A DNA stretch of 36,299 nucleotides, taken from assembly GCA_013138805.1 (NCBI GenBank), contig WTCA01000003.1:1-36299 (forward strand), in the 5' to 3' direction. Under the pieces are notes generated by a model. That model saw nothing but the letters and a program-made list of their open reading frames with translations, searched no databases and was not told the origin of the DNA. The translations under genes were made by a program, and so were the position numbers. This document shows, piece after piece, positions 14,361 to 22,758 of this stretch (its first letter is position 1; each line of letters opens with the position of its first letter). Source of the stretch: an archaeon. Lineage in GTDB: Archaea > EX4484-52 > GLR71.

Positions 14361-14963
14361 ATGACGCCTGAAGAGATTATCAAAAAATATTCTGATGCTG
14401 CAAAAGAGTATGATAAGAAAGGTCTGGATTCAGGATACATAGCACACAAGAAGATAGCATTGGCTGTTATTGATGAGCTGAGACTGAAAAATGCAAAGGT
14501 AATTGATCTTGGATGCGGCACAGGACAGAGCTCTGTTGAATTCTTCAATAAAGGGTATGAGGTTACTGGACTTGATATTACGCCAGGTATGCTTGAAGAA
14601 GCAAGAAAATATTCTTTTGAGAAGCTTATCTGCCAGAATCTTGATACTCCGTTAAAAGTAGAAGACAATAAGTTTGACGCTGCCGTACTTACCGGAGTCA
14701 TGGAGTTTATACAGGACCCTCTGGTGCTATTCAATGAGGTCAACAGAGTGCTGAAAGCTAATGGTGTCTTTGCTATTACAATCCCACAGAAGTTTCCTGA
14801 AGGATTAAATATCCCTTTCAAGAGCTATTCAAAAAAAGATATTGAGCCTGTGTTTAAAAAGGCGGGATTTCGGATAATCAGATGTGAAGAATTTTTCGGA
14901 TTTCGGAAATGGGGCAGTGGTGAGGAAATTTTTTATTATGCGTATGTGTTGAGGAAAGATTGA
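14361..14963 (+). CDS. SAM-dependent class I methyltransferase
   Basis: About 200 aa with a Rossmann-like methyltransferase fold. Motif I is VIDLGCGTGQSS (SAM-binding GxGxG), followed by the acidic GLDITPGMLEEAR strand-loop, DAAVLTGVMEFIQD (motif IV region) and the NEVNRVLKANGVFAITIP post-motif. The target is not predictable; ubiquinone/menaquinone-methyltransferase-like folds (Methyltransf_11 type) act on many small molecules. ATG 14361 is preferred to the track's TTG at 14352, with TATATAAATT about 25 nt upstream giving a leaderless transcript. Confidence 0.8.
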   Translation: MTPEEIIKKYSDAAKEYDKKGLDSGYIAHKKIALAVIDELRLKNAKVIDLGCGTGQSSVEFFNKGYEVTGLDITPGMLEEARKYSFEKLICQNLDTPLKVEDNKFDAAVLTGVMEFIQDPLVLFNEVNRVLKANGVFAITIPQKFPEGLNIPFKSYSKKDIEPVFKKAGFRIIRCEEFFGFRKWGSGEEIFYYAYVLRKD

Positions 14964-14986
14964 GAAAAATTTAAAAAAAGAAAAAG

Positions 14987-15016
14987 AAAGGGAAAAGTTT
15001 ACTTCTTTTTCCCTTT
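14987..15016. terminator. Bidirectional hairpin terminator between convergent genes
   Basis: AAAGGGAAAAG and CTTTTTCCCTTT form an 11-bp stem with one bulged base around a short loop. It overlaps the stop of the minus-strand gene and gives A/T-rich runs in both directions. Confidence 0.5.
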
Positions 15017-16639
15017 ATCTTCCAAAACCCTTACACAATCCTGACCTTCAATCGGTGTTCCTCCGAACTCTTCCATCAGGTTGCCTGTTATTGTGAGAGG
15101 AATGGTTTCTCCCATCTCATCTGTAAGGGTTAGTGCAACAACTTCCTGAGTGTCGAACTTAAGCGTCAGATCCATGAAACCGTCGCCGTTCAGGTCATGG
15201 CAGTCGCAAAGCTCTCCCTCGAATGGTGTGGCAACATCTTCGTAGTTCCAACGGACCGGAGCTACTCCATCCGTCCCGGGGTCAAGTTTTATCCGGATTG
15301 AAGCCGGGTCAATTGTTGTGACATCGAAGTCATATGTGCCAAGAACTGCTACAGGCAGTACACCTTTGCTCTTTGTGTTGATCGGGTTAGGGCAGGAGCT
15401 GGGTTTTATATCGACAAAGACCGAAATCATCGGAGTCTCAGGAGACGACTTCTCAAGAGTTAGAAGAGCCCAAGTTGTTATGATAGTCGGGTTTCCTCTC
15501 CCTTCTGAAGAAGATATCCATGAACCGTCTGCCTCTTGCTGGGCAACAATCACATCAGAGAAGTTCTGATACCAGTCTATGCTGTCAAACGTGTCTATGC
15601 CCATATACTCAAGGCCTTTCATGGCAGTGAACATCGCCTGATATTGTGCTGGATCACCTTTCCATCCAGGTGGCTGATTATTTCCGCTTGCATCATCCCA
15701 GTGCCTTGCAAGATAGTCTGTAGCGTCAGTAACCCGTTGTGCGTCAGGCGCATCACCTACAAATGCCATCTCAAAGATGAGATTTCCGGTCTTAAGGATA
15801 TTGGTACCTATAAATATACCTGTATCGCCAATGTTGCGGTACCATGAACCTCCGTCATTTTCATCACCATTAACAGGATCCTGGATGCATCCTATAAATG
15901 CATTCAACTCAGTTTTTACCCATTGAGGTACTGTGCTTCCGAAATCCTCTGCATAAGACAGACCAAGAACGGCATATCCTGTGTTGGAGTTGTCAGGCAC
16001 AGTATTGGAATTGTCAAGCGCCCAGTAATACCATCCACCTTCACCACAATCATTATCACCTGTGTAATCATAATTGTAGTCTGATTGTGCATAAGCAAGC
16101 CAGTCAACCATATCCTGCGCTATCTGTGCCTGTGTCATGCCATCCACCACCGTATTAGGTGCATTAACCACTCTTTCAGGCAATCCGCAAACAGATAGTG
16201 CTGAAAGTCCTATACCTGTAGTATATGAGTTGTAGCCAGACATATAGATACCTACTCCGTTGCCGTTTGAGTCAGGATCATCTATCATTCCTGAAGCCCC
16301 TGCAGTATGGTTCTGAAGCGATAAATCAACAACAGACATCCTGCTATAGAGGTAGTTCAATCCTGCCGTAACATTGGAACTGTATATATAGTCCGGGTCG
16401 TAAGGGTCCAGCCCCTGCTCTTTTGCATACTCGCACAGTTTCAGCAGTGCAAGACCTGTGGTTGCCTCATCCCCATAATAATCAGGCCAACTTCCGTCAC
16501 CTTCCTGGTCGTTTGCCAGCCATTCCAATCCCATCATTATGGAATTATTTATCTCCACTTCTGTGGCTGCACTAACAACTGTTACAGAAGATAAAATCAA
16601 AACTGCAGCCATAGCTAAAGCTAAAATTAATCGTTTCAT
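14999..16639 (-). CDS. Secreted toroid-like (terpenoid cyclase/prenyltransferase fold) protein
   Basis: 546-aa exported protein. Residues 1-25 are a Sec signal peptide with a VSA|AT-type cleavage site. Residues ~30-395 contain repeated helical units with GW/DGSW and TTGLALL/TGYAVLGL motifs (e.g. WLANDQEGDGSW, QQEADGSWISS), as in alpha/alpha-toroid proteins such as squalene-cyclase-like and prenyltransferase-like domains. The catalytic DxDD motif of cyclases is not evident, so an enzyme role is unproven. Residues ~405-545 are a beta-rich domain beginning IKPSSCPNPINTKSKG, found at the ends of many secreted archaeal and bacterial proteins, with an EF-hand-like DLNGDGFMD loop. A strong GGAGGTG ribosome-binding site and a ~110-nt structured leader precede it. 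Confidence 0.75.
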   Translation of the reverse strand: MKRLILALAMAAVLILSSVTVVSAATEVEINNSIMMGLEWLANDQEGDGSWPDYYGDEATTGLALLKLCEYAKEQGLDPYDPDYIYSSNVTAGLNYLYSRMSVVDLSLQNHTAGASGMIDDPDSNGNGVGIYMSGYNSYTTGIGLSALSVCGLPERVVNAPNTVVDGMTQAQIAQDMVDWLAYAQSDYNYDYTGDNDCGEGGWYYWALDNSNTVPDNSNTGYAVLGLSYAEDFGSTVPQWVKTELNAFIGCIQDPVNGDENDGGSWYRNIGDTGIFIGTNILKTGNLIFEMAFVGDAPDAQRVTDATDYLARHWDDASGNNQPPGWKGDPAQYQAMFTAMKGLEYMGIDTFDSIDWYQNFSDVIVAQQEADGSWISSSEGRGNPTIITTWALLTLEKSSPETPMISVFVDIKPSSCPNPINTKSKGVLPVAVLGTYDFDVTTIDPASIRIKLDPGTDGVAPVRWNYEDVATPFEGELCDCHDLNGDGFMDLTLKFDTQEVVALTLTDEMGETIPLTITGNLMEEFGGTPIEGQDCVRVLEDKGKKK

Positions 16640-16750
16640 TTCACATCACACCTCCAAGTGTTATGCCTATCTATCTACAGCCAAGGCTAATCAGAAACTG
16701 TTTTTTTCACTGTCAGGTAACCCCCTCATAACCTGGCAAAAGATAGACAA
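16640..16750 (-). promoter_or_regulatory. Structured 5' leader of the secreted toroid-like protein
   Basis: A TATA-like element (CTATATAATTATAAATG on the minus strand, about 16769-16785) predicts transcription start near 16750, leaving a ~110-nt leader, unusual in this window of mostly leaderless genes. The leader can close with UCUAUCU/AGAUAGA (16741-16747 with 16670-16676) and holds hairpins CAGGU/ACCUG and AGCC/GGCU inside. Downstream, ACAC/GUGU brackets part of the GGAGGUG ribosome-binding site. The layout suggests a riboswitch or protein-binding leader; no known class is recognised. Confidence 0.5.
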
Positions 16751-16923
16751 GCAACAAGTAATATAGACATTTATAATTATATAGTTGACCCACATATAAT
16801 GCTTGATTTATGCATAATATATTCTATTTTTAGAACAAAATATAGAAGATACATTAGAAAAATGAGAGAAGTTTTTGCCGGTCTTTATTTTTTATGCTAT
16901 GATTTTTAATACAATGAAATAAT

Positions 16924-16945
16924 CAGGAATAATCCTGTTTTTTTT
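16924..16945 (+). terminator. Orphan hairpin plus T8 on the plus strand
   Basis: CAGGA-ATAA-TCCTG followed by eight T residues is a textbook intrinsic-type terminator for plus-strand transcripts, but no plus-strand gene precedes it. Bases 16751-16977 otherwise hold AT-rich promoter sequence and no recognisable coding region. Confidence 0.45.
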
Positions 16946-16977
16946 GTATAACTTGCATGTGACCTATTGTCTGAAAG

Positions 16978-18342
16978 CTAAAGATTGTTACGGTCAAGAC
17001 CTTTCCAGAACTCATCCCCTTTTATGTCCAGAAGATCTTTGCCTTCAACAAGCGAAAATCCTTTTTTCATCGAATCTGCAATATTTTTTGGTATCCCCCT
17101 ATCAGCCAAATCCTTTGCGCTGCCGTCAAAGAACCAGGTCAGCATAGACATAATGTCAAAATGCTTTCTCCTGACCTCTGAAACCATGCGGTCGCATTCA
17201 AACCAGATGTTCCCGTATTTTTTTTCAAAATTGTCGCGGTTCACCTTAGGGTCGAAAATCCTCGGACCTGTCATCTTCCTGAACCGGGGGACTGTCGGGC
17301 TCAACAGCTCCAGACCTATACCGCAGTCGCTGTCCGCGAACTCCCAGGAAGAGAGGATTATGAAACCTTCGCTTTCAAGGCTGTCTGATATTCGCCTCCT
17401 GAAACGCCTCAGCTGAGGATAAAGTATGTCCTCTATAAGATCAGGCCGGGACAAACGTATTGCCAGATGATAGGTGCCCCGCTCTTTTGCAGACCTCAAT
17501 ATAGCTTTCACGTCTGTCGGCTTCTCAAGAGGGAAAAAGTAGTTTATTGAAGGGTCTTCCATAAACCTACCTGCGAAATATATGAACTGCGCAAGCTTCT
17601 CGCTGGAAAGCACTGCTGCAACATTCCTGTTCCTGTCTGTAGGGTCTATGAAAATCAGTGGCTGGTCTTTGAACTTCCGCTTTATGGCTTTGTGCTCTGA
17701 CTTCCTATAGCCGTTCTCCATATCCATGATTTCCTGATAGCCCCAATCTTGCGCAGATTTAAGAAGATTTAGGAAAGTTCCGCACTTTATTATGAGAAGT
17801 TCGCAGAGGTATCCGGAAAAACCGTTTGTCTTAAGGTCAGAACCGTACGCACCCATTCCTTTCAGGAACTTCTTCAGAAGCCTGACCTCGTCTGGTTTTT
17901 TTAGCGTGTCGAGCACATATTTTGTGTGGAACGGTGTCCTGTCAACTGAGGACATAAGCTTTTTCGTGGATGTTATCTTATAGGCAGGAACTATCTCTAT
18001 CTCGAAACTGCCGACATGACCTTTAGTGTATGGATGCTCTGCATAGCTGATTACATAGTTGCCGCCGAAACGTTTGAATACATTTTTACCGACATTGAGG
18101 CCTTTCTCCTCAAGGTCTTCCTTCTTTGTCTTTACGGGAAAGAATACGAATATGTCCAGATCCTTGTCTCCTGCGATGAATGTGTTTTTTGCAACAGAAC
18201 CCATGAGCCTGGCGTCAAGTGAATATTTTTCTTTTATAAACTTCTTTATGTCGTCAAACATCATCTGGTTCTCTACGACTTCCTTTGTGTCCGGGCGTAT
18301 CTTTTTCAGGGCGTGCTCAAATATTGTTTCGTATGTATCCAT
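16978..18342 (-). CDS. cca: CCA tRNA nucleotidyltransferase, archaeal class I
   Basis: Adds or repairs the 3' CCA end of tRNAs, needed here because the tRNA-Arg gene does not encode CCA. The nucleotidyltransferase signature is LMGSVAKNTFIAGDKDLDIFV, with Gly48-Ser49 and the metal-binding Asp61/Asp63. The NGFSGYLCELLI helix and IDPTDRNRNVAAVLS segment are typical of archaeal CCA enzymes. At 454 aa it is full length, with central and tail domains present. TATA-like ATAAATATAAACC lies ahead of the start. It is preceded by a divergent operon starting at 18470. Confidence 0.95.
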   Translation of the reverse strand: MDTYETIFEHALKKIRPDTKEVVENQMMFDDIKKFIKEKYSLDARLMGSVAKNTFIAGDKDLDIFVFFPVKTKKEDLEEKGLNVGKNVFKRFGGNYVISYAEHPYTKGHVGSFEIEIVPAYKITSTKKLMSSVDRTPFHTKYVLDTLKKPDEVRLLKKFLKGMGAYGSDLKTNGFSGYLCELLIIKCGTFLNLLKSAQDWGYQEIMDMENGYRKSEHKAIKRKFKDQPLIFIDPTDRNRNVAAVLSSEKLAQFIYFAGRFMEDPSINYFFPLEKPTDVKAILRSAKERGTYHLAIRLSRPDLIEDILYPQLRRFRRRISDSLESEGFIILSSWEFADSDCGIGLELLSPTVPRFRKMTGPRIFDPKVNRDNFEKKYGNIWFECDRMVSEVRRKHFDIMSMLTWFFDGSAKDLADRGIPKNIADSMKKGFSLVEGKDLLDIKGDEFWKGLDRNNL

Positions 18343-18469
18343 GATGATATATGGTTCTTGCTGGTTTATATTTATTGACGGGATTTTGACAGGGGATAAA
18401 ACAATTTTTTGTTAGGCACCACTCATTATATATACTACATTTATCCAAATAAATCATGAGGCAGTGTAT

Positions 18470-18709
18470 ATGGCAGTGAAAACTAAGGCAAAAGGCAAAA
18501 AAAGAGTCCCCATAAAAGCGAAGACAATTAAAAATGTCAAGAAGGCAGCAAAAGCTAAGAAGACAGAGGTACCTGCTGAGAATAAAGTGACAAAAAAGAC
18601 AATGTCTCTCCCTAAAATAAATACATCAAACATGGCGCAGATAATATACATGATAATGATAATAATCTTCCTTGCCTTTGTGATACTCAAATATCATGAA
18701 ATAATATGA
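18470..18709 (+). CDS. Small Lys/Ala-rich protein with one C-terminal membrane helix
   Basis: 79-aa protein. Residues 1-45 are strongly basic and Ala/Lys-rich (KTKAKGKKR, KKAAKAKK), like histone-H1-type tails, and residues ~57-73 form a single hydrophobic helix (IIYMIMIIIFLAFVIL). This predicts a tail-anchored protein with a basic, perhaps nucleic-acid- or membrane-phosphate-binding, cytoplasmic part. ATG 18470 is used instead of the track's GTG at 18464. TATTATATATAC lies about 40 nt upstream. The DUF835 gene starts 10 bp after its stop, so they are probably co-transcribed. Confidence 0.65.
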   Translation: MAVKTKAKGKKRVPIKAKTIKNVKKAAKAKKTEVPAENKVTKKTMSLPKINTSNMAQIIYMIMIIIFLAFVILKYHEII

Positions 18710-18719
18710 CGGTGCTTAA

Positions 18720-19532
18720 ATGGAACCTCTGTTCATGCTTAAATACATTGTAGCATTCCTGTCATTCCTCATACTGCTCTACTCACTGTCGCTCCTCCTT
18801 TACCTTGGCGTAAATATCAGGACGTTTAAGAACAAGGATTTTATAGCAATAATACTTCTTCTGATTGGGCTTCTTGCAATAGGTCAGATAGAAAAAATAA
18901 CAAATGTGCTTTACATAGATTTAGCAAATGTTCTTCTTATGGGCATAATACTGCACATGTTCTCAATAATAAGCCTGTTTCTCATATATTTCTATGTGAA
19001 GAAATCAAAGGATATGCTGGGAAAGATGCTTCTGATAGAGCCTGTAGATGAAGATATAGAGAAGAAAGAAAAGAGGGATTTTGAGCTGGAACATGGAAAG
19101 ATACATATAGTTATTGAGAAGCAGCCAAAGAAAGCATATGACATGTTTGTCGACCAGATCAGGTTCGGAAAAAAAGGAGCTGTCATAACTATAGAGCCTA
19201 AGGATAATATACGGGAAAAATACGGACTTAAGAAGACACCTATAATTGAGATTGGTGCAGATTTCACAAGATATATGCGGATAGAACACATACAGCACAA
19301 GCTTGTGGAATTTATCAAAAAAACGAGGAGCGACGGAGTTATAATTATAGACTGCATAGAGAGGCTTATAACCAACACGTCATTTTCAGAAGTATACCAT
19401 ATGATGCAGGTATTGAGAGACTATGCATCAAAGAACAATTCAATACTCATATTGAGCCTAAACAAGGATACGCTTGAAAAAAGAGAGATTGCGCTTCTTG
19501 AAAGAGAGGCAGACATAATAAAGGGCAATTAG
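18720..19532 (+). CDS. Membrane protein with a C-terminal DUF835 domain
   Basis: 270 aa. The N-terminal ~105 residues form three membrane helices, a charged linker follows (EPVDEDIEKKEKRD), and residues ~120-265 match DUF835 with its GVIIIDCIERLITNTSF core and a closing LEKREIALLEREADII helix. DUF835 is found in archaeal sensor-like proteins, often with histidine kinase or other input domains; here it is joined only to membrane helices. A signalling role is inference. It is the second gene of a tight plus-strand cluster (18470-20201). Confidence 0.7.
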   Translation: MEPLFMLKYIVAFLSFLILLYSLSLLLYLGVNIRTFKNKDFIAIILLLIGLLAIGQIEKITNVLYIDLANVLLMGIILHMFSIISLFLIYFYVKKSKDMLGKMLLIEPVDEDIEKKEKRDFELEHGKIHIVIEKQPKKAYDMFVDQIRFGKKGAVITIEPKDNIREKYGLKKTPIIEIGADFTRYMRIEHIQHKLVEFIKKTRSDGVIIIDCIERLITNTSFSEVYHMMQVLRDYASKNNSILILSLNKDTLEKREIALLEREADIIKGN

Positions 19533-19538
19533 ATTGAT

Positions 19539-19742
19539 ATGTTTCTTAGAAAAAAGATTATCAAAGGACATGAATACTGGTACCTTGTAGAGAACAAATG
19601 GGTGGATGGCAGGTCAAAGCAGAAAGTGGTCAAATACCTTGGCAGCCGCGGCAGCTTTGACATGAGCGAGGTCGTGAAAGCAATCGAGAGAAGCAAGTTG
19701 GCTAAGAAGAATTCAGGCGATAAGATTCAGGCAAACAGTTAA
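19539..19742 (+). CDS. Small uncharacterised protein, 67 aa
   Basis: The start (IKGHEYWYLVENKWVDGRSKQKVVKYLG) resembles the short N-terminal beta module seen at the front of some IS1634-type transposases and in stand-alone archaeal proteins, where the strands end in a KYLG turn. The rest is a basic helix. No transposase catalytic part follows, so a free-standing small protein is the simpler reading. It lies 6 bp after the DUF835 gene and 24 bp before the next, in the same cluster. Confidence 0.55.
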   Translation: MFLRKKIIKGHEYWYLVENKWVDGRSKQKVVKYLGSRGSFDMSEVVKAIERSKLAKKNSGDKIQANS

Positions 19743-19766
19743 ATATGTTTTGCATCAATCATTCTT

Positions 19767-20201
19767 ATGAACAAGATACTTAACATAATGATAGAGAGTA
19801 TGTCATGCGAAAAGAAAAGGCAGCCGTTCGGACCTATCCAGATATCAAGCAACAACCAGATAACAGGGATATCAAAGACAAAGATGATGGACGGCTCTGA
19901 CGGGATTGCTGTAAGCTTTAGGTACACAACACAATACAAGGGAAAAGATGAAGATATAGGCAGTATAGACATTTCAGGAAAAGTGTTCTACAACGGCGAT
20001 AATTTCGAGAAGATAGCAGATATGTGGGACACGGAGAAGAAACTTGATCCTTCTGAATCTGTTAATATAATAAATATCATACTTTCTGAAGCTTCTGTCA
20101 CTGCGGTGATTGTCGCCAACCAAATGAGGCTTCCGCCACCGATACCGTTGCCAAGGGCGAAAGGAAAGATAAGGGAAGTTGACACGAGCTATATTGATTG
20201 A
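19767..20201 (+). CDS. Uncharacterised archaeal protein, 144 aa
   Basis: Not recognised as a named family. The middle is beta-rich (GIAVSFRYTTQYKGKDEDIGSIDISGKV), then a helix (FEKIADMWDTEKKL) and a second helix ending in the distinctive RLPPPIPLPR motif. The pattern of a beta-sheet followed by two helices and a proline-rich end is reminiscent of SecB-like small proteins, but this is a weak fold-level impression. It closes the 18470-20201 cluster. Confidence 0.55.
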   Translation: MNKILNIMIESMSCEKKRQPFGPIQISSNNQITGISKTKMMDGSDGIAVSFRYTTQYKGKDEDIGSIDISGKVFYNGDNFEKIADMWDTEKKLDPSESVNIINIILSEASVTAVIVANQMRLPPPIPLPRAKGKIREVDTSYID

Positions 20202-20269
20202 TTCTTTTATTAAACTTTTGACTATGTGTGAGAGATAAAAATTTAAAAGAATAATCTTCAGTATATACT

Positions 20270-21487
20270 ATGCATCCTCATGATAGGCTGGCAAATATAA
20301 TCAAAGAGAACTTAGATGTTCTTGAAGAGCCCTGTTTTTTCTATGATACTGATTTTGACGGCTGTGCAAGCATGACCGCCCTGGAAAAGATATATGACTT
20401 CCTTAGGATTAGAACGGAATCCTGTCATATAAATTATTCTGATACATCTGCTGCGATAAGGTTTGCGCGTGAAAAGAAGCCGAAAGAGATTATATTTGTT
20501 GATTATGAGCCGCACGAAAAAGAGTTTGAAGAGATATGCAGGCATGCTGAAAATGTGATAATCCTGGGGCATCACCAAAGGCCAGACATCAAAATGCTTG
20601 AAGAGACAGATAAAAGAGTCAAATATCTTAACCCGCGAGATTATTATGATGGGAACAGCAAAAGAAGAGGCCTTCCTATTGTTTATTTTCTTAATAAGGT
20701 TGCAGAGCTGTATGGCGTCGATACTTCTTTCCAGGCATCTGTTGGCCTTAGAGGATATGGTTTTTCCGACCTTGCAAAAGAGATAGAAGAGAAAAAAGGA
20801 TTAGAGGTTGACATAAGGAAAGTACAAAAAATTATAAGTAAAGGTCTCATGCTTGTTTCCTACAGACTTGAATGCTCCAAATATCTTGTTGATGCCCTTA
20901 GATTATCAAAAAACTATGAAGAAAATGCTATGCACATATTATCAGAAAGGCTCAAAAGACCGGATCCTGAAAAAGAACCAAAAGATGTGATATACTTATA
21001 TGAAAGATTAATGGAATCTGCAAAAGAAAATATAGTTATATTTGAAAAAGAAGGAGTTGTAGGCGATCTTTTAGTGTTTCAGCTAAAGCATTCGAACGGA
21101 GATTATTTTGAACAGATAAAGGCATTCCTGCATGACCCGATAAAAAAAGGGCTTCATAATCATGCGACAGACCTGGGATACTATACTAGCTTAAGCATAA
21201 ACTTCATAGGGGGGAAAAGAAAAGCTTCTATGAGAAGTAATAATTATACAATCAATATTGCAGAAATTTTAAAGAAGACTTTTGAAGACCTGCCTGAAAT
21301 TGAACCTAATTTCGGAGGGCATGAGAACTCAGGAGGATTTGTCTGCTGGCAAGAGGTTCTGCCGGATGTAATAACTGCTTTTGCGAACAATTATTTTGAA
21401 GCTACAGAGCAAAATATCAGGATATCAAAAGAAGACTTGAATGGCTTAAATGATAATGATGATGAGCAGAAAGAGCTGAACTGCTGA
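20270..21487 (+). CDS. DHH-family phosphoesterase-like protein with altered DHH motif
   Basis: 405-aa protein of the DHH/DHHA1 superfamily (RecJ, exopolyphosphatase and oligonucleotide phosphodiesterase relatives). Motif I DTDFDG (Asp26, Asp28, Asp30) and motif II VDYE (Asp78) are present. Motif III reads GHH (100-102) instead of DHH. The C-terminal DHHA1 motif is GGHENSGG (349-356). Loss of the first Asp of DHH removes a metal ligand, so activity may be reduced or the role structural, as in GINS-associated or Cdc45-like relatives. AAAATTTAAAAG about 27 nt upstream is a good TATA box, so the gene is probably leaderless. Confidence 0.75.
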   Translation: MHPHDRLANIIKENLDVLEEPCFFYDTDFDGCASMTALEKIYDFLRIRTESCHINYSDTSAAIRFAREKKPKEIIFVDYEPHEKEFEEICRHAENVIILGHHQRPDIKMLEETDKRVKYLNPRDYYDGNSKRRGLPIVYFLNKVAELYGVDTSFQASVGLRGYGFSDLAKEIEEKKGLEVDIRKVQKIISKGLMLVSYRLECSKYLVDALRLSKNYEENAMHILSERLKRPDPEKEPKDVIYLYERLMESAKENIVIFEKEGVVGDLLVFQLKHSNGDYFEQIKAFLHDPIKKGLHNHATDLGYYTSLSINFIGGKRKASMRSNNYTINIAEILKKTFEDLPEIEPNFGGHENSGGFVCWQEVLPDVITAFANNYFEATEQNIRISKEDLNGLNDNDDEQKELNC

Positions 21488-21489
21488 AA

Positions 21490-22554
21490 CTAAATTATTC
21501 TTTCAATTTCCAGATTTTTATAAGCATCCTGCAGATAACCAAGCTCTTCTTTATAGATTTCACGATTTCTCTCAAATATTTCACGAGAGCCTTTAAAGCC
21601 GAAAGTTGCGGCATTTTCAATTGCATCGGTGGTATTTTCAATTGCCCACTCACAGCTTCTCATCCTGCGCCCGATTGATGAATTAAGCTGATCAACAGTA
21701 GTGACGGATATAGGCACAATCTGACGGCCAAACTCTTTTTTAATAGAACTAAACATACCCCCCTCTGTATGGGTAGTCAATGAAGGAAGCATATAAGCGA
21801 TAGGGCTTTTTTTATTGCCGCATATCTCAAGGCTTAAGGAATAAGTGATCAGCTGATTCTCTGAAAGGAAGGTCTCATAAGATGTCAGTGAGGGATTTAG
21901 CTTTACTTCTGCCCACATGTTGTCGCAGAAGTTTCTGCTTAGACAAAAAACAGTATCAGGAATAACTGTTATTTGTGAAGAATCGTTTCTTGGCCTTGGT
22001 GCATATCTTGCTTTGTCAAAATAGGACAAAGTAAGCTGGTACCCTTCGTCTGAAAAATCAAAGAGTCTTTTCTGCATCTTGTTATCAGGAGACCATCTGC
22101 GCTTTTTTATCCAGGAATATTGTTTTCGGCTCTTGATTGATTCAACCATCTGATCATAACATTGTTGATTATAGGTGTATGCTTCATATTCTGCTGTCAG
22201 TTCAGGATTGGCTGAATTGTCAAAACAGGACAGGGACGGCTTAGGGTTTGAGATATTAAGCCTGTATTGAGATGCTTCAACATGAAATGGTATTGCCATA
22301 TCAGCAATGACTGCTTTCTCAAAACTGCTTTCGGTTCTTGGCGGCGTAAGATTCATATAGATTGAAGTAAATGCTTTTCTATTGTCTAAATTTTCAAAAT
22401 TTAGACTAATTTTTGGTGTCGGGAAAGCGACAATCAGTTGGGATCCGAAATAAGGATTTTCAAAGGGCTGCACGATTATCTTTTCAGAATCAGCACCAAA
22501 GCGCCCGTAAAGGTGCTGACATGCCTCATCTGCGAAGTTCTCCATAGAATACAT
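21490..22554 (-). CDS. Uncharacterised protein, 354 aa
   Basis: Not recognised. The protein is soluble, without signal peptide or membrane segment. It has a beta-rich N-terminal half with aromatic and Pro/Asn-rich loops (PFENPYFGSQLIVAFPTPKISLNF) and a helical C-terminal part (EIFERNREIYKEELGYLQDAY). Composition is AT-rich and its neighbours are unrelated. It is convergent with the DHH gene, with 2 bp between stops. Probably lineage-specific. Bases 22555-22758 upstream are extremely AT-rich and hold the promoters of this gene and of the wHTH gene. Confidence 0.6.
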   Translation of the reverse strand: MYSMENFADEACQHLYGRFGADSEKIIVQPFENPYFGSQLIVAFPTPKISLNFENLDNRKAFTSIYMNLTPPRTESSFEKAVIADMAIPFHVEASQYRLNISNPKPSLSCFDNSANPELTAEYEAYTYNQQCYDQMVESIKSRKQYSWIKKRRWSPDNKMQKRLFDFSDEGYQLTLSYFDKARYAPRPRNDSSQITVIPDTVFCLSRNFCDNMWAEVKLNPSLTSYETFLSENQLITYSLSLEICGNKKSPIAYMLPSLTTHTEGGMFSSIKKEFGRQIVPISVTTVDQLNSSIGRRMRSCEWAIENTTDAIENAATFGFKGSREIFERNREIYKEELGYLQDAYKNLEIERII

Positions 22555-22758
22555 AAATGGTATAAGGGCTAAAAATATTTAAATTCAGGAGAAAATATAA
22601 GATATATTTAATAATATATACGATAAATAATATATAATCAAATATAGCAAATGTATACTATATACTTATAAAGCAAAACAACAAGATTAGGAATAGTACA
22701 TAAAACATATAAATACTCAGACAACAAAATATAATTAAGCATCTGGTGGTTGAAAAAC

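Noticed and set aside
16678-16740. C/D-box guide RNA in the structured leader (GUUAUGA, CUGA, GUGAAAA, CUGA)
   Set aside because: Box-like words occur in the right order, but guide spacings are only 9 nt, the C' box is poor and the terminal stem does not pair. The leader interpretation fits better.
16640-16750. c-di-GMP (GEMM) or fluoride riboswitch
   Set aside because: The conserved cores of these classes are not present; only superficial similarity (GGGGUUACC) was seen.
19539-19742. Fragment of an IS1634-like transposase
   Set aside because: Only the N-terminal beta-module pattern is similar. No catalytic region, terminal inverted repeat or decayed downstream frame is present, and it is tightly packed in a gene cluster.
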